In this document: positions 1 through 8,833 of the stretch, in pieces
Layout: each line of letters starts with the position of its first letter
How positions within the stretch are numbered: position 1 is the stretch's first letter
Origin: Microbacterium radiodurans
Lineage (GTDB): Bacteria > Actinomycetota > Actinomycetes > Actinomycetales > Microbacteriaceae
Length of the DNA stretch: 64,000 nucleotides
Assembly: GCF_008710705.1 (NCBI RefSeq)
Contig: NZ_VYRZ01000001.1
Coordinates: 744,001-808,000, forward strand
Direction: 5' to 3'
The notes under the pieces: model-generated
What the model saw: only the letters and a program-made list of their open reading frames with translations
Told to the model about the DNA's origin: nothing
Databases searched by the model: none
Made by a program: the position numbers and the translations under genes

Positions 1-861
1 GACGCGGCGCGGCAGCTGCGAGCGGGGCGGAGCCGGAGCATCGGCCTCGTCGTCCTCGACATCTCGAACCCCTTCTTCGCCGAGGTGGCCCGCGGCGCCG
101 AAGCCCGCGCTGCGGAGAGCGGCATGACCGTGCTCCTGAGCACGAGCGACGAGAAGCTCGAGCGGGAGGGCGCGCACCTCGAGCTGTTCCGGGAGCAGCG
201 CGTGAACGGCGTGCTGGTCACCCCCGTGGGCGATGATCTCGCCCGGCTGCGCTCGCTCCAGGCCTCGGGCGTGCCGGTCGTGCTCGTCGACCGCGAGACC
301 GATGACGACGCCTTCGCCTCGGTCGCCGTCGACGACGTCGAGGGCGGGTATCTGGCCGTGTCGCACCTGTTGTCGGCCGGGCGCCGGCGCATCGCGTTCG
401 TGGGTGGACCGGCATCCCTGCGACAGGTCGCCGACCGGCTCGAGGGCGCGCGCCGCGCCGTGGCCGAGGTCGACGGTGCGACCCTCGTCGAGGTCGAGAT
501 GCCCGCGCTGTCGGTGCTGAACGGCCGCGCCGCCGGCGAGGAGCTGCGCGGGCGCGCCGGTGCGGACGCCGTGGACGCGGTCTTCGCCGCCAACGACCTG
601 CTCGCCGTCGGCCTGCTCCAGGGGCTGGCCGTGCTCGGAGGAGTCCGGGTTCCCGCAGACATGGCCCTCATCGGATACGACGACATCGACTTCGCCTCGG
701 CGACCGTCGTGCCTCTCAGCTCGGTGCGCCAACCCGCGTACGAGATCGGCTTCCGGGCGGTCGACCTGCTGCTGCGCGGCCTCGACGCCCCGGACGGCGC
801 TCATGAGCGCCGCGTGCGCTTCCGCCCCGAGCTCGTGGTGCGCGAGTCCACGACCGGTTGA
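1..861 (+). CDS. LacI-family transcriptional regulator (5' end cut by window)
   Basis: The frame is open from the first base, so the N-terminal helix-turn-helix lies outside the window and only the periplasmic-binding-protein-like effector domain (about 286 residues) is seen. Family landmarks are the early SIGLVVLDISNPFF strand-turn, a VDDVEGGYLAVSHLL segment, and a C-terminal IGYDDIDFASATVVPLSSV block followed by VVRES. LacI-type proteins are sugar-responsive DNA-binding repressors. The next gene is convergent with a 13-base gap, so its target is probably upstream of the window or one of the sugar genes to the right. The effector cannot be read from sequence. Confidence 0.93.
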   Translation, partial: DAARQLRAGRSRSIGLVVLDISNPFFAEVARGAEARAAESGMTVLLSTSDEKLEREGAHLELFREQRVNGVLVTPVGDDLARLRSLQASGVPVVLVDRETDDDAFASVAVDDVEGGYLAVSHLLSAGRRRIAFVGGPASLRQVADRLEGARRAVAEVDGATLVEVEMPALSVLNGRAAGEELRGRAGADAVDAVFAANDLLAVGLLQGLAVLGGVRVPADMALIGYDDIDFASATVVPLSSVRQPAYEIGFRAVDLLLRGLDAPDGAHERRVRFRPELVVRESTTG

Positions 862-874
862 GGGATCCGCGGGC

Positions 875-3730
875 TCACCGGGTGGCCTCTTCGAGCAGCT
901 CGAGCACGTGCCGGTAGTCGGAGCCGGTCGCGCGGGTCATCCCGAGCTCGCACGTCCGGTTGCACGACGCGTGCGCGTCGGCGCCGAGCGCGCGCACCTC
1001 GGCGGCCTCGGCGGCGGTGGCCGAGGCCGTGAGCTCGGGATGCAGCATCCCGCGGTCGCCGGCGAAGGCGCAGCATCCCCACGCCTGCGGCACGACGACC
1101 TCTGCCGCGACCGCCTCGCCGAGCGTCCGCAGTGCGGGGTCGAGCCCGAGCTGGGTCGACGAACAGGTGGGATGCAGCACGAGAGACGGGATGCCGGGGG
1201 CGGGCACCGCGAGGCGCGGCAGCAGCTCGCGCACGGCGAACGCGACGACGTCTTCGACCCGGACCGCGGCGCCCGCATCGGCGAGCAGGTGCGCGAAGCC
1301 CTCGGTGCAGCTCGAGGCGTCGGTGACGACGGTCAGCTCGCCGTCGCGGGTCGCCTCACGCACGGTCGCGGCGACGCGTCGCAGCATGACCTCGCGGCCG
1401 TCGGCGAACCCCTTCGAGGTCCACGGTGTGCTGCAGCACAGGCTGTCCACTCCCGGCGGTACGACCATCCGGATCCCGGTGCGCTCGGCGAGCCGGCGGA
1501 CGGCCTCGGTCACTCCGATGCCGGCGCCGCCCTCCGCGGCGCCGAACATCGTGTTGACGCAGGCCGGCAGGTAGACCGCGATCGGATCGCCCGCCGGCGC
1601 GCCGACCGCCGCTCCGAGCCTCCCGCGCGACCGGCCGCCGCCGGGCAGGTCGGACGTGTAGCGCGGGACGCTCTCGCGGCCGAGCGCAGCGCGTGCGATG
1701 TCGGTGACGGCGCGGGTCGGTGCGGTCGGCAGAGCCTCCGCGGCGGTCAGGGCGAGCGCGGCGCCGCGGGTCACGGGCGCCCAGGCGCGAGCCGCCGCCG
1801 ACCACGCCGCCTCGGCGACCGGCTGACGGCGCTCGCGCCGCAGTCGCTTGACGAGATCGCCGGTGTTGATGAGTACCGGGCAGGCGGTCCGGCACATGCC
1901 GTCCGCGGCGCACGTGTCGACTCCGTCGTAGTCGAAGGCGCGCTCGAGCTCGGTGACGAGCTCGCCGTCACCGGCCGCCTCGGCCCGTGCGATCGCCCGG
2001 CGCGTGACGATGCGCTGGCGGGGCGTGAGCGTGAGGTCCTTGCTGGGGCAGACCGGCTCGCAGTATCCGCACTCCACGCACCGATCGACCTCGGTCTCGA
2101 CCGTTTCGGCGAGTTTGATGTCGCGCAGGTGGGCGTCCGGATCGTCGTCGATGATGACGCCCGGATTCAGGATGCCGGCGGGATCGCACAGCCGCTTCAG
2201 CTGCACCATGACGTCGTAGAGCTCGTCGCCGTACTGACGCCTGACGAAGGGAGCCATGACGCGGCCGGTGCCGTGCTCGGCCTTGAGGTTGCCCCCGGCG
2301 CCGAGGACGAGGTCGACGAGGTCGTCGGTGAATCCGGCGTATCTCGAGAGCTGATCGTCGGTCTCGAAACGATCGGTCAGCATGAAGTGGATGTTGCCGT
2401 CCTTCGCGTGGCCGAAGATGACGCTGTCGCGGTAGGCGTAGCGCTCGAAGAGCTCCTGCAGCGATGCGCATGTCGCGGCGAGCTCCGGCACCGGCACGAC
2501 GATGTCCTCGAGCAGCGCGGTCGTGCCGCTCGGCCGCGCGCCGGCGACCGATGCGTAGAGCCCCTTGCGGAGCTTCCACGCCGACGCGCGTGCGTCGGCG
2601 TCGGGCGAGAGGCGAGCCGGGGCGACGAGCGGCAGGTCGCCGAGCACGCCGGAGCCCGCCGACACCAGGGCGGCGAGCTCGTCCGCCTCGGGCGCCTGGT
2701 ACTCCACCAGCAGGGCGGCGTGGTCGGCGACGTCGAAGCCGGTGATGGCGGCGGGCGCGTCGGCGAAACCCCGGCCGACGCGGATGCTCGTGGCATCCAT
2801 CAGTTCGAGGGTCGCGGCTCCGGTGGCGACGAGCCCGGGGAGCGAGCGGGTGGCGGCGTCGAGATCTGCGAACACCGCGAGGGTCGTGGCCGCGTGCGCC
2901 CGCACGGGCACCGTGCGGAAGGTGGCCTCGGCGACGAAGGCGAGCGTCCCCTCGCCGCCGATCACGAGCCGCGAGAGCAGCTCGGCGGGCGAGGAATGAT
3001 CGAGGAACGCATTGACGCCGTAGCCCATCGTGTTCTTCATGGCGAACATCCGCCGGATGAGGCGCACGCTCTCGGGGTCGCCGGCAACCCGACGCCGCAG
3101 CCGCTCGAGTCCCGCGACGAGAGCCGGTTCGGCGGCGGCGAGGGCGCGATCGGCGTCGGGTGCGGCGGTGTCGACGATGGTGCCCGAGGGCAGCACGAAC
3201 ACCATGCTCTCCAGCGTCCGGTAGGTGTTCTCGTTCGTGCCGCAGGCCATTCCGCTCGAGTTGTTGCTGACCACGCCGCCGATCGTGCAGGCGGCTTCGC
3301 TCGCGGGGTCGGGACCCAGCCGGTGGCCGAAGCGGGCGAGACGCGCGTTCACCTGGCGCACGGTCGCGCCCGGCTGGCAGCGCACGCGACGACCCCCGTC
3401 GAGGACGTCGACGCGGCGGAACCCGCGGCGCACGTCGAGCAGCAGACCGTCACCGGACGCCTGGCCCGACAGGCTCGTGCCGCCCGAGCGGAAGGTGACC
3501 GGCACGCGGCGCACGGTCGCCGTCCGGAGCAGGCGGGCGACGCTCGCAGCGTCGGTGGCCGCCGCGACGGCGCGCGGCGTCAGGAGCACGTGCGACGCGT
3601 CGGCGGCCTGCGCCACCCGGTCGAGCGACCGGGTCGAGACACCGCCCGCCCCCGTCTGGTCCCCGAGGGCGGCGCCGAGGTCGGCGACGACGTCGTCGGC
3701 GAACGCGGGTGCGAGCGAAGTGGTCGCCAT
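875..3730 (-). CDS. FAD-binding / 4Fe-4S D-2-hydroxyacid dehydrogenase (D-lactate dehydrogenase-like)
   Basis: A 951-residue respiratory-type oxidoreductase. In order it has a PCMH-type FAD-binding domain (RSGGTSLSGQ at 81-90), an FAD-oxidase C-terminal domain with HAKDGNIHF and AEHGTGR, a ferredoxin-like domain with CVECGYCEPVCPS (Cys551, 554, 557, 561) and a second cluster starting at Cys607 (CAADGMCRTACPV), and a C-terminal CCG-type region with two CC motifs (LCCSTPW, GCCAFAG). This is the layout of single-chain D-lactate/D-2-hydroxyacid dehydrogenases that pass electrons to the respiratory chain at the membrane. The ATG at 3730 is chosen because AAAGAGG lies at 3737-3743; the frame also stays open upstream. 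It is divergent from the aldo/keto reductase. Whether the substrate is D-lactate or another 2-hydroxyacid is not shown. Confidence 0.85.
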   Translation of the reverse strand: MATTSLAPAFADDVVADLGAALGDQTGAGGVSTRSLDRVAQAADASHVLLTPRAVAAATDAASVARLLRTATVRRVPVTFRSGGTSLSGQASGDGLLLDVRRGFRRVDVLDGGRRVRCQPGATVRQVNARLARFGHRLGPDPASEAACTIGGVVSNNSSGMACGTNENTYRTLESMVFVLPSGTIVDTAAPDADRALAAAEPALVAGLERLRRRVAGDPESVRLIRRMFAMKNTMGYGVNAFLDHSSPAELLSRLVIGGEGTLAFVAEATFRTVPVRAHAATTLAVFADLDAATRSLPGLVATGAATLELMDATSIRVGRGFADAPAAITGFDVADHAALLVEYQAPEADELAALVSAGSGVLGDLPLVAPARLSPDADARASAWKLRKGLYASVAGARPSGTTALLEDIVVPVPELAATCASLQELFERYAYRDSVIFGHAKDGNIHFMLTDRFETDDQLSRYAGFTDDLVDLVLGAGGNLKAEHGTGRVMAPFVRRQYGDELYDVMVQLKRLCDPAGILNPGVIIDDDPDAHLRDIKLAETVETEVDRCVECGYCEPVCPSKDLTLTPRQRIVTRRAIARAEAAGDGELVTELERAFDYDGVDTCAADGMCRTACPVLINTGDLVKRLRRERRQPVAEAAWSAAARAWAPVTRGAALALTAAEALPTAPTRAVTDIARAALGRESVPRYTSDLPGGGRSRGRLGAAVGAPAGDPIAVYLPACVNTMFGAAEGGAGIGVTEAVRRLAERTGIRMVVPPGVDSLCCSTPWTSKGFADGREVMLRRVAATVREATRDGELTVVTDASSCTEGFAHLLADAGAAVRVEDVVAFAVRELLPRLAVPAPGIPSLVLHPTCSSTQLGLDPALRTLGEAVAAEVVVPQAWGCCAFAGDRGMLHPELTASATAAEAAEVRALGADAHASCNRTCELGMTRATGSDYRHVLELLEEATR

Positions 3731-3770
3731 CGGGAACCTCTTTCGATAAACTGACACCACATTCATAACA

Positions 3771-3782
3771 GAATGGATATTC
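3771..3782. promoter_or_regulatory. Possible operator between divergent genes
   Basis: The 55-base divergent gap is AT-rich and holds the inverted repeat GAAT-GGAT-ATTC, just before the aldo/keto reductase start. A looser CATAA/TTATG pair surrounds it. Short enough to occur by chance, but placed where a regulator would act on both genes. Confidence 0.3.
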
Positions 3783-3785
3783 ATT

Positions 3786-4745
3786 ATGCGGCAGCGCAGC
3801 CTCGGCGACACCGGCATCCCGGTCGACGCCATCACTCTCGGCACCTCCTCACTCGGGCGCGGAACGGTTCCCGGATCGCGGGAGGAGGCGGATGCGGTCG
3901 ATACCGCCCGGGCCTTCCTGACCGGTCCGTTCGCCGTCGTCGACACGTCCAACGAGTACGCCGGTGGTCGCAGCGAGGCGGTGCTCGGCCTCGCGCGGGC
4001 GGACATCGGCGCCGATGCCTCGGCTCGCAACGTCAGGAACCGCATCTTCACCAAGGTCGATCGCGACCCCGACACCGGCAGGTTCGATCGCGACCGGGTC
4101 ATGCGCTCGTTCGAGGAGAGCTGCGCGCGTCTCGGCGTCGACCGGGTCGACGTCCTGCACCTCCACGACCCGTACAGCGTCACGTTCGCCGAGGCGACGG
4201 GGCCGGGCGGGGCGGTCGAGGGGCTCCGAGAGCTGCGTGAGTCCGGAGCCGCGGCCGCGATCGGTATCGCGGCCGGGCCGGTCCCGCTCATGACCGCCTA
4301 TGTCGAGACCGGGCTCTTCGACGTCCTCCTCTCGCACAACCGCTTCACGATCGTCGACCGGTCGGCGGAGCCCCTGTTCGAGCTGGCGCGCGGCCGCGGC
4401 ATGGGCGTGTTCAACGCGGCCCCGTTCGGCGCCGGCATCCTCGCCACGGGCGCGCGCCCGGATGCCTCCTACGGCTACCGGCCCGCCGGAACCGACCTCA
4501 TCGCGTGGGTCGCTCAGGTCGAGCGGATCTGCGCGGACGCCGGCATCCCGCTGCAGGCGGCCGCCCTGCACTTCTCGCTGCGCTCGCCGCTCGTGGACTC
4601 CACCGTCGTCGGGGTGTCGTCCCCGCGCCGGCTCGACCAGCTCGTGGAGCTTCAGGGCTCGGCCGTTCCCGACGATGTCTGGGCCCGGATCGACGACCTC
4701 GGCCCGGCGCCGACGACGATCGAGGACGACGGAGAGGTCGCGTGA
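3786..4745 (+). CDS. Aldo/keto reductase (aldose dehydrogenase-like)
   Basis: A 319-residue (beta/alpha)8 aldo/keto reductase of the group that includes D-threo-aldose/L-fucose 1-dehydrogenases. The catalytic tetrad is readable: Asp53 and Tyr58 (VDTSNEY), Lys90 (IFTK) and His127 (LHLHDPY). The C-terminal VVGVSSPRRLDQ matches the family's cofactor phosphate-binding region. The N-terminus MRQRSLGDTGIPV fits the family start, yet there is no Shine-Dalgarno sequence before 3786, so a leaderless mRNA is possible. Its TGA overlaps the GTG start of the beta-galactosidase by 4 bases, so the two are translationally coupled and probably handle a released aldose. Substrate is inferred from family only. 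Confidence 0.85.
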   Translation: MRQRSLGDTGIPVDAITLGTSSLGRGTVPGSREEADAVDTARAFLTGPFAVVDTSNEYAGGRSEAVLGLARADIGADASARNVRNRIFTKVDRDPDTGRFDRDRVMRSFEESCARLGVDRVDVLHLHDPYSVTFAEATGPGGAVEGLRELRESGAAAAIGIAAGPVPLMTAYVETGLFDVLLSHNRFTIVDRSAEPLFELARGRGMGVFNAAPFGAGILATGARPDASYGYRPAGTDLIAWVAQVERICADAGIPLQAAALHFSLRSPLVDSTVVGVSSPRRLDQLVELQGSAVPDDVWARIDDLGPAPTTIEDDGEVA

Positions 4746-7700
4746 CCTACTGGGAGAGCACCGAGCCCGGGGCTGGACGGCGCTCACCCCGAGCGGATGC
4801 CGTCACCGACGCCCGCGTGCTGGATCTCTCGGGCACCTGGCGCTTCCGGCTCGCGCCCACCGCGGCGGGTACGGGGGAGGCGTTCCTCGGCGCCGACTTC
4901 GACGCGTCGGGGTGGGACGAGATCCGCGTGCCCTCCCACTGGGTGCTGGAGGAGATCACGCCCCTCGCGGGCGGACCCGCCCGATCGCTGCTCGGCACGG
5001 CGGAGGGCCCGCTCTACACGAACACCGCCTATCCGATCCCGCTGGATCCGCCGCGCGTGAGCACCGAGAACCCGACCGGCGACTATCGCCTCGTGTTCGA
5101 CGTGCCGGCCGACTTCGGCGCCGCTGTGCTGCGCTTCCAGGGTGTCGATTCGTGCGCGAAGGTGTGGTTGAACGGGCGCGAGCTCGGCTGGTCGAGCGGC
5201 AGCCGGCTCCCGTTCGAGTTCGACGCGCCGGTCGAGGCCGGGCGCAACGTGCTCGCGGTCCGCGTCCATCGGTGGTCGAGCGGCACGTACCTCGAGGACC
5301 AGGACATGTGGTGGCTCCCGGGGATCTTCCGCGAGGTCGAGCTGATCGCCCGCCCGGAGGGCGCGATCGACGATCACACCGTCCACGCCGACTACGACGC
5401 GGCGACCGGACTCGGCACGCTCCGCGTCGAGGCCTCGACAGCGGCGACGGTCGAGATACCGGAGCTCGGGATCCGGATGCCGGCGGGCGAGACCGCGACG
5501 GTCGCGGTGGCCCCGTGGAGCGCCGACAGTCCGAGGCTGTACCGCGGCACGCTCAGCACGGCCGGGGAGAGCGTCGAGCTCGCGATCGGGTTCCGGACGG
5601 TCGCGATCGTCGACGGGGTGTTCACGGTCAACGGCCGGGCGGTCGTGTTCCGCGGCGTGAACCGGCACGAGCACCACCCGCGGACCGGCCGCACGCTCGA
5701 CCGCGAGACGATGCTGAGCGACATCCTGATGATGAAGCGGGCGAACGTCGATGCCGTCCGCACAAGTCACTATCCGCCGCATCCGGAGTTCCTGCGCCTC
5801 TGCGACGAGTACGGCCTCTGGGTCGTCGCGGAGTGCGACCTCGAGACCCACGGCTTCATCTACGCGGGGTGGGAGGGCAACCCGCCGGCCGAGCCGGTGT
5901 GGCGCGACGCGCTCATGGACCGGCTCCGCCGCACCGTCGAGCGCGACAAGAATCACCCGAGCATCGTCGTGTGGTCGCTCGCGAACGAGAGCTGGGTGGG
6001 CGAGACCTTCGGTGACATGCGGCGGTGGCTCGACGAGCGCGACCCGTCGCGGACGGTGCTCTACGAACGGGATCCGAGCTACCGGGACTCGGACTTCTCG
6101 TCGCTGATGTATCCCTCGCTCGAGCTGCTCGAGCTCATCGGCAGGCGCGAGGAGCCCCGCGGCGGGCGGGTCGGGATGCATGGACTGGTCTTCGACGGCT
6201 CCGCTCCGCCGGTGCCGGCTTCGGCGAGATCCGCCCCGGGCGAGGTGAGCGAGGCCGACGACGAACGCCGGCGCGGGCTGCCGTTCCTCCTCGTGGAGTA
6301 CGCCCACGCGCAGGGGAACGGCCCGGGGTCGCTGTCGGACTACTGGCGGATCATCCGGGCGCACGAGCGCCTGTGCGGAGCGTTCGTCTGGGAGTGGATC
6401 GACCACGGGTTCACGGCGGTGGACGACAGCGGCGGCGAGCACATCATGCACGGCGACGACGTCGACTACGAACCGCGCGGCGGGCGCTTCGGTCTGCACG
6501 GTCTGGTCTTCAGCGACCGGACGCCCACGCCGGGTCTCGTCGAGCTCGCGAAAGCACACGAGCCGTTCCTGATCACGATCGACGTCGACGGTGTCGGCGG
6601 CGTCGAGATCGCCAACGATCGGCACAGCGCCGACACCGCGGACATCCGGTGGCGGTGGTCTCTGTCGGAGGCCGGCGTCGAGGTGGCGGCGGGGGATCTC
6701 GACGTGCTGCCGCTGGCCGCGGGGATGCGTGCGCAGCTTCCGCTCCCGGCCCGGGTGCGGGCGCTCGCTCGCGCGGACGTGGGCGACCCGAGCGTGCTCA
6801 CCATCGAGGCGGTGCTCGCGGACGACGCCCGGTGGGCGCCCGCTGGGCACGTCCTCGCCTGGTCGCAGGCTGAGCTCGCGTCGGCCGCGTCGTGGCCGCA
6901 TGTGCCGGCAGTGACCCTCGACCGGCGAGTCGCGGCATCCGCGCCATCGGTTGCGACAGCGGGGAGCATCCTGCATCTCGGTCCCGGTGAGTTCGACGCC
7001 GGCACCGGTCGGATCCGGCGACTGGGCGCGCTGGTGCTCGACGGGCCGTCGCTCGACCTGCACCGCGCCCCGACCGAGAACGATCACGGTCAGGGCGAGA
7101 CGAACAACATCGCCGCCGTGTGGGTGAAGACGGGGATGGACCGGATGCTGCACCGTGTCGACGCGGTCGAGGTCGCTGACGCGATGATCTCGGTGCGGGG
7201 CCGGACAGCGCCCGCGGCGCACCCGCATGCGGCGCGGTGGAGCATGACGTGGCGCGTCGACGCCGACGATGCCCGCGCGCTGGTGCTCGACGTCGTCGTC
7301 GACTTCGAGGGGCCGTGGGTCGACACGCCCTACCAGCACCGCGACATCTGGGTGCCGCGTGTGGGGCTGCTCTTCGCGCTTCCGGGGGCCGCCGCCGAGG
7401 TGGAGTGGCTCGGACGCGGACCCGGTGAGACGTACCGCGATTCGTTCGAGGGATCGCGGTTCGGCCGGTGGCGGTCGAGCATCGATGCGATGCAGACGCC
7501 GTATCCGGTTCCGCAGGAGAACGGCAACCATGTGCAGACGCGCCGCCTGCGGGTGTCGGGTGACGGCATCCCGGATCTGCGGGTCGACGGGATGCCGGAG
7601 TTCGACTTCACCGCCCGGCGGTGGACGTCGCTGGATCTGCAGCGCGCGCAGAAGCCGCACGAGCTGCGCGACAGCGGTCGCGTGTGGCTGAATCTCGACG

Positions 7701-7807
7701 CCGGACAGCAGGGCATCGGATCGGCCTCGGTCGGCCCCGCCCTGCCGGAGCGCTATCGGATGCCGCGCGAGCGCACGACGTGGTCGCTGCGCCTGTCGGC
7801 CGGCTGA
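4742..7807 (+). CDS. Beta-galactosidase, GH2 (LacZ type)
   Basis: A 1021-residue LacZ-type enzyme with N-terminal sugar-binding domain, GH2 immunoglobulin-like domain, TIM barrel, further beta domain and C-terminal Bgal-small domain, which is full length for the family. Acid/base Glu416 lies in WSLANES and nucleophile Glu519 in VEYAHAQGN. HGLVFSDRTPTPG corresponds to the LacZ segment NGLVFADRTPHPA. It starts at the GTG overlapping the preceding stop codon and has no signal peptide, so it acts in the cytoplasm on imported galactosides. An oddity: about 100 residues before that segment there is a second, similar PRGGRVGMHGLVFDG stretch just before the nucleophile (see findings). Confidence 0.93.
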   Translation: MTYWESTEPGAGRRSPRADAVTDARVLDLSGTWRFRLAPTAAGTGEAFLGADFDASGWDEIRVPSHWVLEEITPLAGGPARSLLGTAEGPLYTNTAYPIPLDPPRVSTENPTGDYRLVFDVPADFGAAVLRFQGVDSCAKVWLNGRELGWSSGSRLPFEFDAPVEAGRNVLAVRVHRWSSGTYLEDQDMWWLPGIFREVELIARPEGAIDDHTVHADYDAATGLGTLRVEASTAATVEIPELGIRMPAGETATVAVAPWSADSPRLYRGTLSTAGESVELAIGFRTVAIVDGVFTVNGRAVVFRGVNRHEHHPRTGRTLDRETMLSDILMMKRANVDAVRTSHYPPHPEFLRLCDEYGLWVVAECDLETHGFIYAGWEGNPPAEPVWRDALMDRLRRTVERDKNHPSIVVWSLANESWVGETFGDMRRWLDERDPSRTVLYERDPSYRDSDFSSLMYPSLELLELIGRREEPRGGRVGMHGLVFDGSAPPVPASARSAPGEVSEADDERRRGLPFLLVEYAHAQGNGPGSLSDYWRIIRAHERLCGAFVWEWIDHGFTAVDDSGGEHIMHGDDVDYEPRGGRFGLHGLVFSDRTPTPGLVELAKAHEPFLITIDVDGVGGVEIANDRHSADTADIRWRWSLSEAGVEVAAGDLDVLPLAAGMRAQLPLPARVRALARADVGDPSVLTIEAVLADDARWAPAGHVLAWSQAELASAASWPHVPAVTLDRRVAASAPSVATAGSILHLGPGEFDAGTGRIRRLGALVLDGPSLDLHRAPTENDHGQGETNNIAAVWVKTGMDRMLHRVDAVEVADAMISVRGRTAPAAHPHAARWSMTWRVDADDARALVLDVVVDFEGPWVDTPYQHRDIWVPRVGLLFALPGAAAEVEWLGRGPGETYRDSFEGSRFGRWRSSIDAMQTPYPVPQENGNHVQTRRLRVSGDGIPDLRVDGMPEFDFTARRWTSLDLQRAQKPHELRDSGRVWLNLDAGQQGIGSASVGPALPERYRMPRERTTWSLRLSAG

Positions 7808-7840
7808 CGACGGCGGCAGACGCCTCGTTAGGCTCGCATC

Positions 7841-8338
7841 ATGAGAATGACACGAACGGCCGGTATCGGCGTGACCGTGTTGGGATGCGTTCTGTTGGCG
7901 GGCTGCACATCGCCGACGAGCAGCGACTCATCGAGCACCGGGGTTCCGTCCTCGTCGGTCACGGCGTCCGAGGCGCCCGAACCTTCGGGGGCGCCCCAGC
8001 CCGTCGGGGCCGTGACGATCCCCGACGGCGACACCGCCGCGATTCGCTGGACTGATCAGGTGGGAGCTCCGTCGGCCGAGACGGTCCGTGTCGCGGGAGG
8101 GAGCATGACCATCTCGATCCGTGTCGCCTGCGATGCCGAGGACGCCACGGTCACCGTCCACGTCGACGGGCTGCTCACCACCGCGTCCACATGCTTCTTC
8201 GATCCGAGGATCACGCGGGGAGAAACGGGCGCCGACGTCAGCACGATGCAGACCGCCGTCGATCAGGATGCGGCGGTCACGGTGACGACGGAACCCCACG
8301 ACGCCCGCTGGTCGGCGGCGATCTCCACGTCTCCGTGA
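7841..8338 (+). CDS. Small secreted lipoprotein, unknown function
   Basis: 165 residues with a lipoprotein signal peptide: Arg-rich start, hydrophobic stretch and the lipobox LLAGC (Cys at about 27), followed by a Ser/Thr/Pro-rich linker and then a roughly 100-residue globular domain predicted mostly beta with two cysteines (VACDAED and TCFFDP). It would be anchored on the outer face of the cell membrane. No known family is recognised. It lies 33 bases after the beta-galactosidase but has no evident functional link to it. Confidence 0.75.
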   Translation: MRMTRTAGIGVTVLGCVLLAGCTSPTSSDSSSTGVPSSSVTASEAPEPSGAPQPVGAVTIPDGDTAAIRWTDQVGAPSAETVRVAGGSMTISIRVACDAEDATVTVHVDGLLTTASTCFFDPRITRGETGADVSTMQTAVDQDAAVTVTTEPHDARWSAAISTSP

Positions 8339-8426
8339 GTCGCACCCGATGTGCAGCGGGGCGGCTGTTCGCGGGGTGAATCGGGCGCTACGGTGGGGCG
8401 ATCCGGCGAACGACGAGGGGAGCGGC

Positions 8427-8804
8427 GTGAGCACCGCGAAGTTCATCACCGAGCTCGACGCTCATGAGGTGTTCGTGTTCGGATCCAACGCGGCGGGTGC
8501 GCATGGCGCCGGCGCTGCCCGCACGGCGTATGAGAAGTTCGGTGCAGTCTGGGGTGACGGTCACGGCCACCACGGGCAGAGCTACGCCATCGACACCATG
8601 AGCGGTTTCGACGAGCTCGCTGCCGAGGTGTCGAGGTTCTGCACGTATGCGGCGACACGTTCGGAACTGACGTTCCTCGTCACCGAGGTCGGCTGCGGGA
8701 TCGCCGGCTACGCACCCGAGCAGGTGGCGCCGCTGTTCGTCGGCGCTCCCGGCAACGTCGAGCTTCCCGAATCGTTCGAGCGGGTCATCCGATCGCGCAC
8801 CTGA
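8427..8804 (+). CDS. Macro-like / A1S_2505-type small protein
   Basis: 125 residues. The N-terminal FVFGSNAAGAHGAGAA, followed by SYAIDT and then EVGCGIAGY, matches the pattern of a family of small proteins resembling macro (ADP-ribose-binding) domains, often annotated as A1S_2505-like. The GTG at 8427 is preceded by GAGGGGAG at good spacing; an upstream in-frame start at 8349 lacks one. The biochemical role is unproven. It stands alone between the lipoprotein and the convergent HNH gene. Confidence 0.65.
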   Translation: MSTAKFITELDAHEVFVFGSNAAGAHGAGAARTAYEKFGAVWGDGHGHHGQSYAIDTMSGFDELAAEVSRFCTYAATRSELTFLVTEVGCGIAGYAPEQVAPLFVGAPGNVELPESFERVIRSRT

Positions 8805-8833
8805 GGAAGTGAGGCGCGGCCAGGTGGGTTGTG

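Noticed and set aside
560-3754. A 1064-residue open frame on the plus strand opposite the dehydrogenase gene
   Set aside because: It is the Arg/Gly/Ala-rich antisense shadow of a gene with full domain structure; high GC keeps the opposite frame open.
4784-7660. Long minus-strand frame under the beta-galactosidase
   Set aside because: No domain motifs and a His/Arg/Pro/Val-rich shadow composition; the GH2 frame has catalytic residues.
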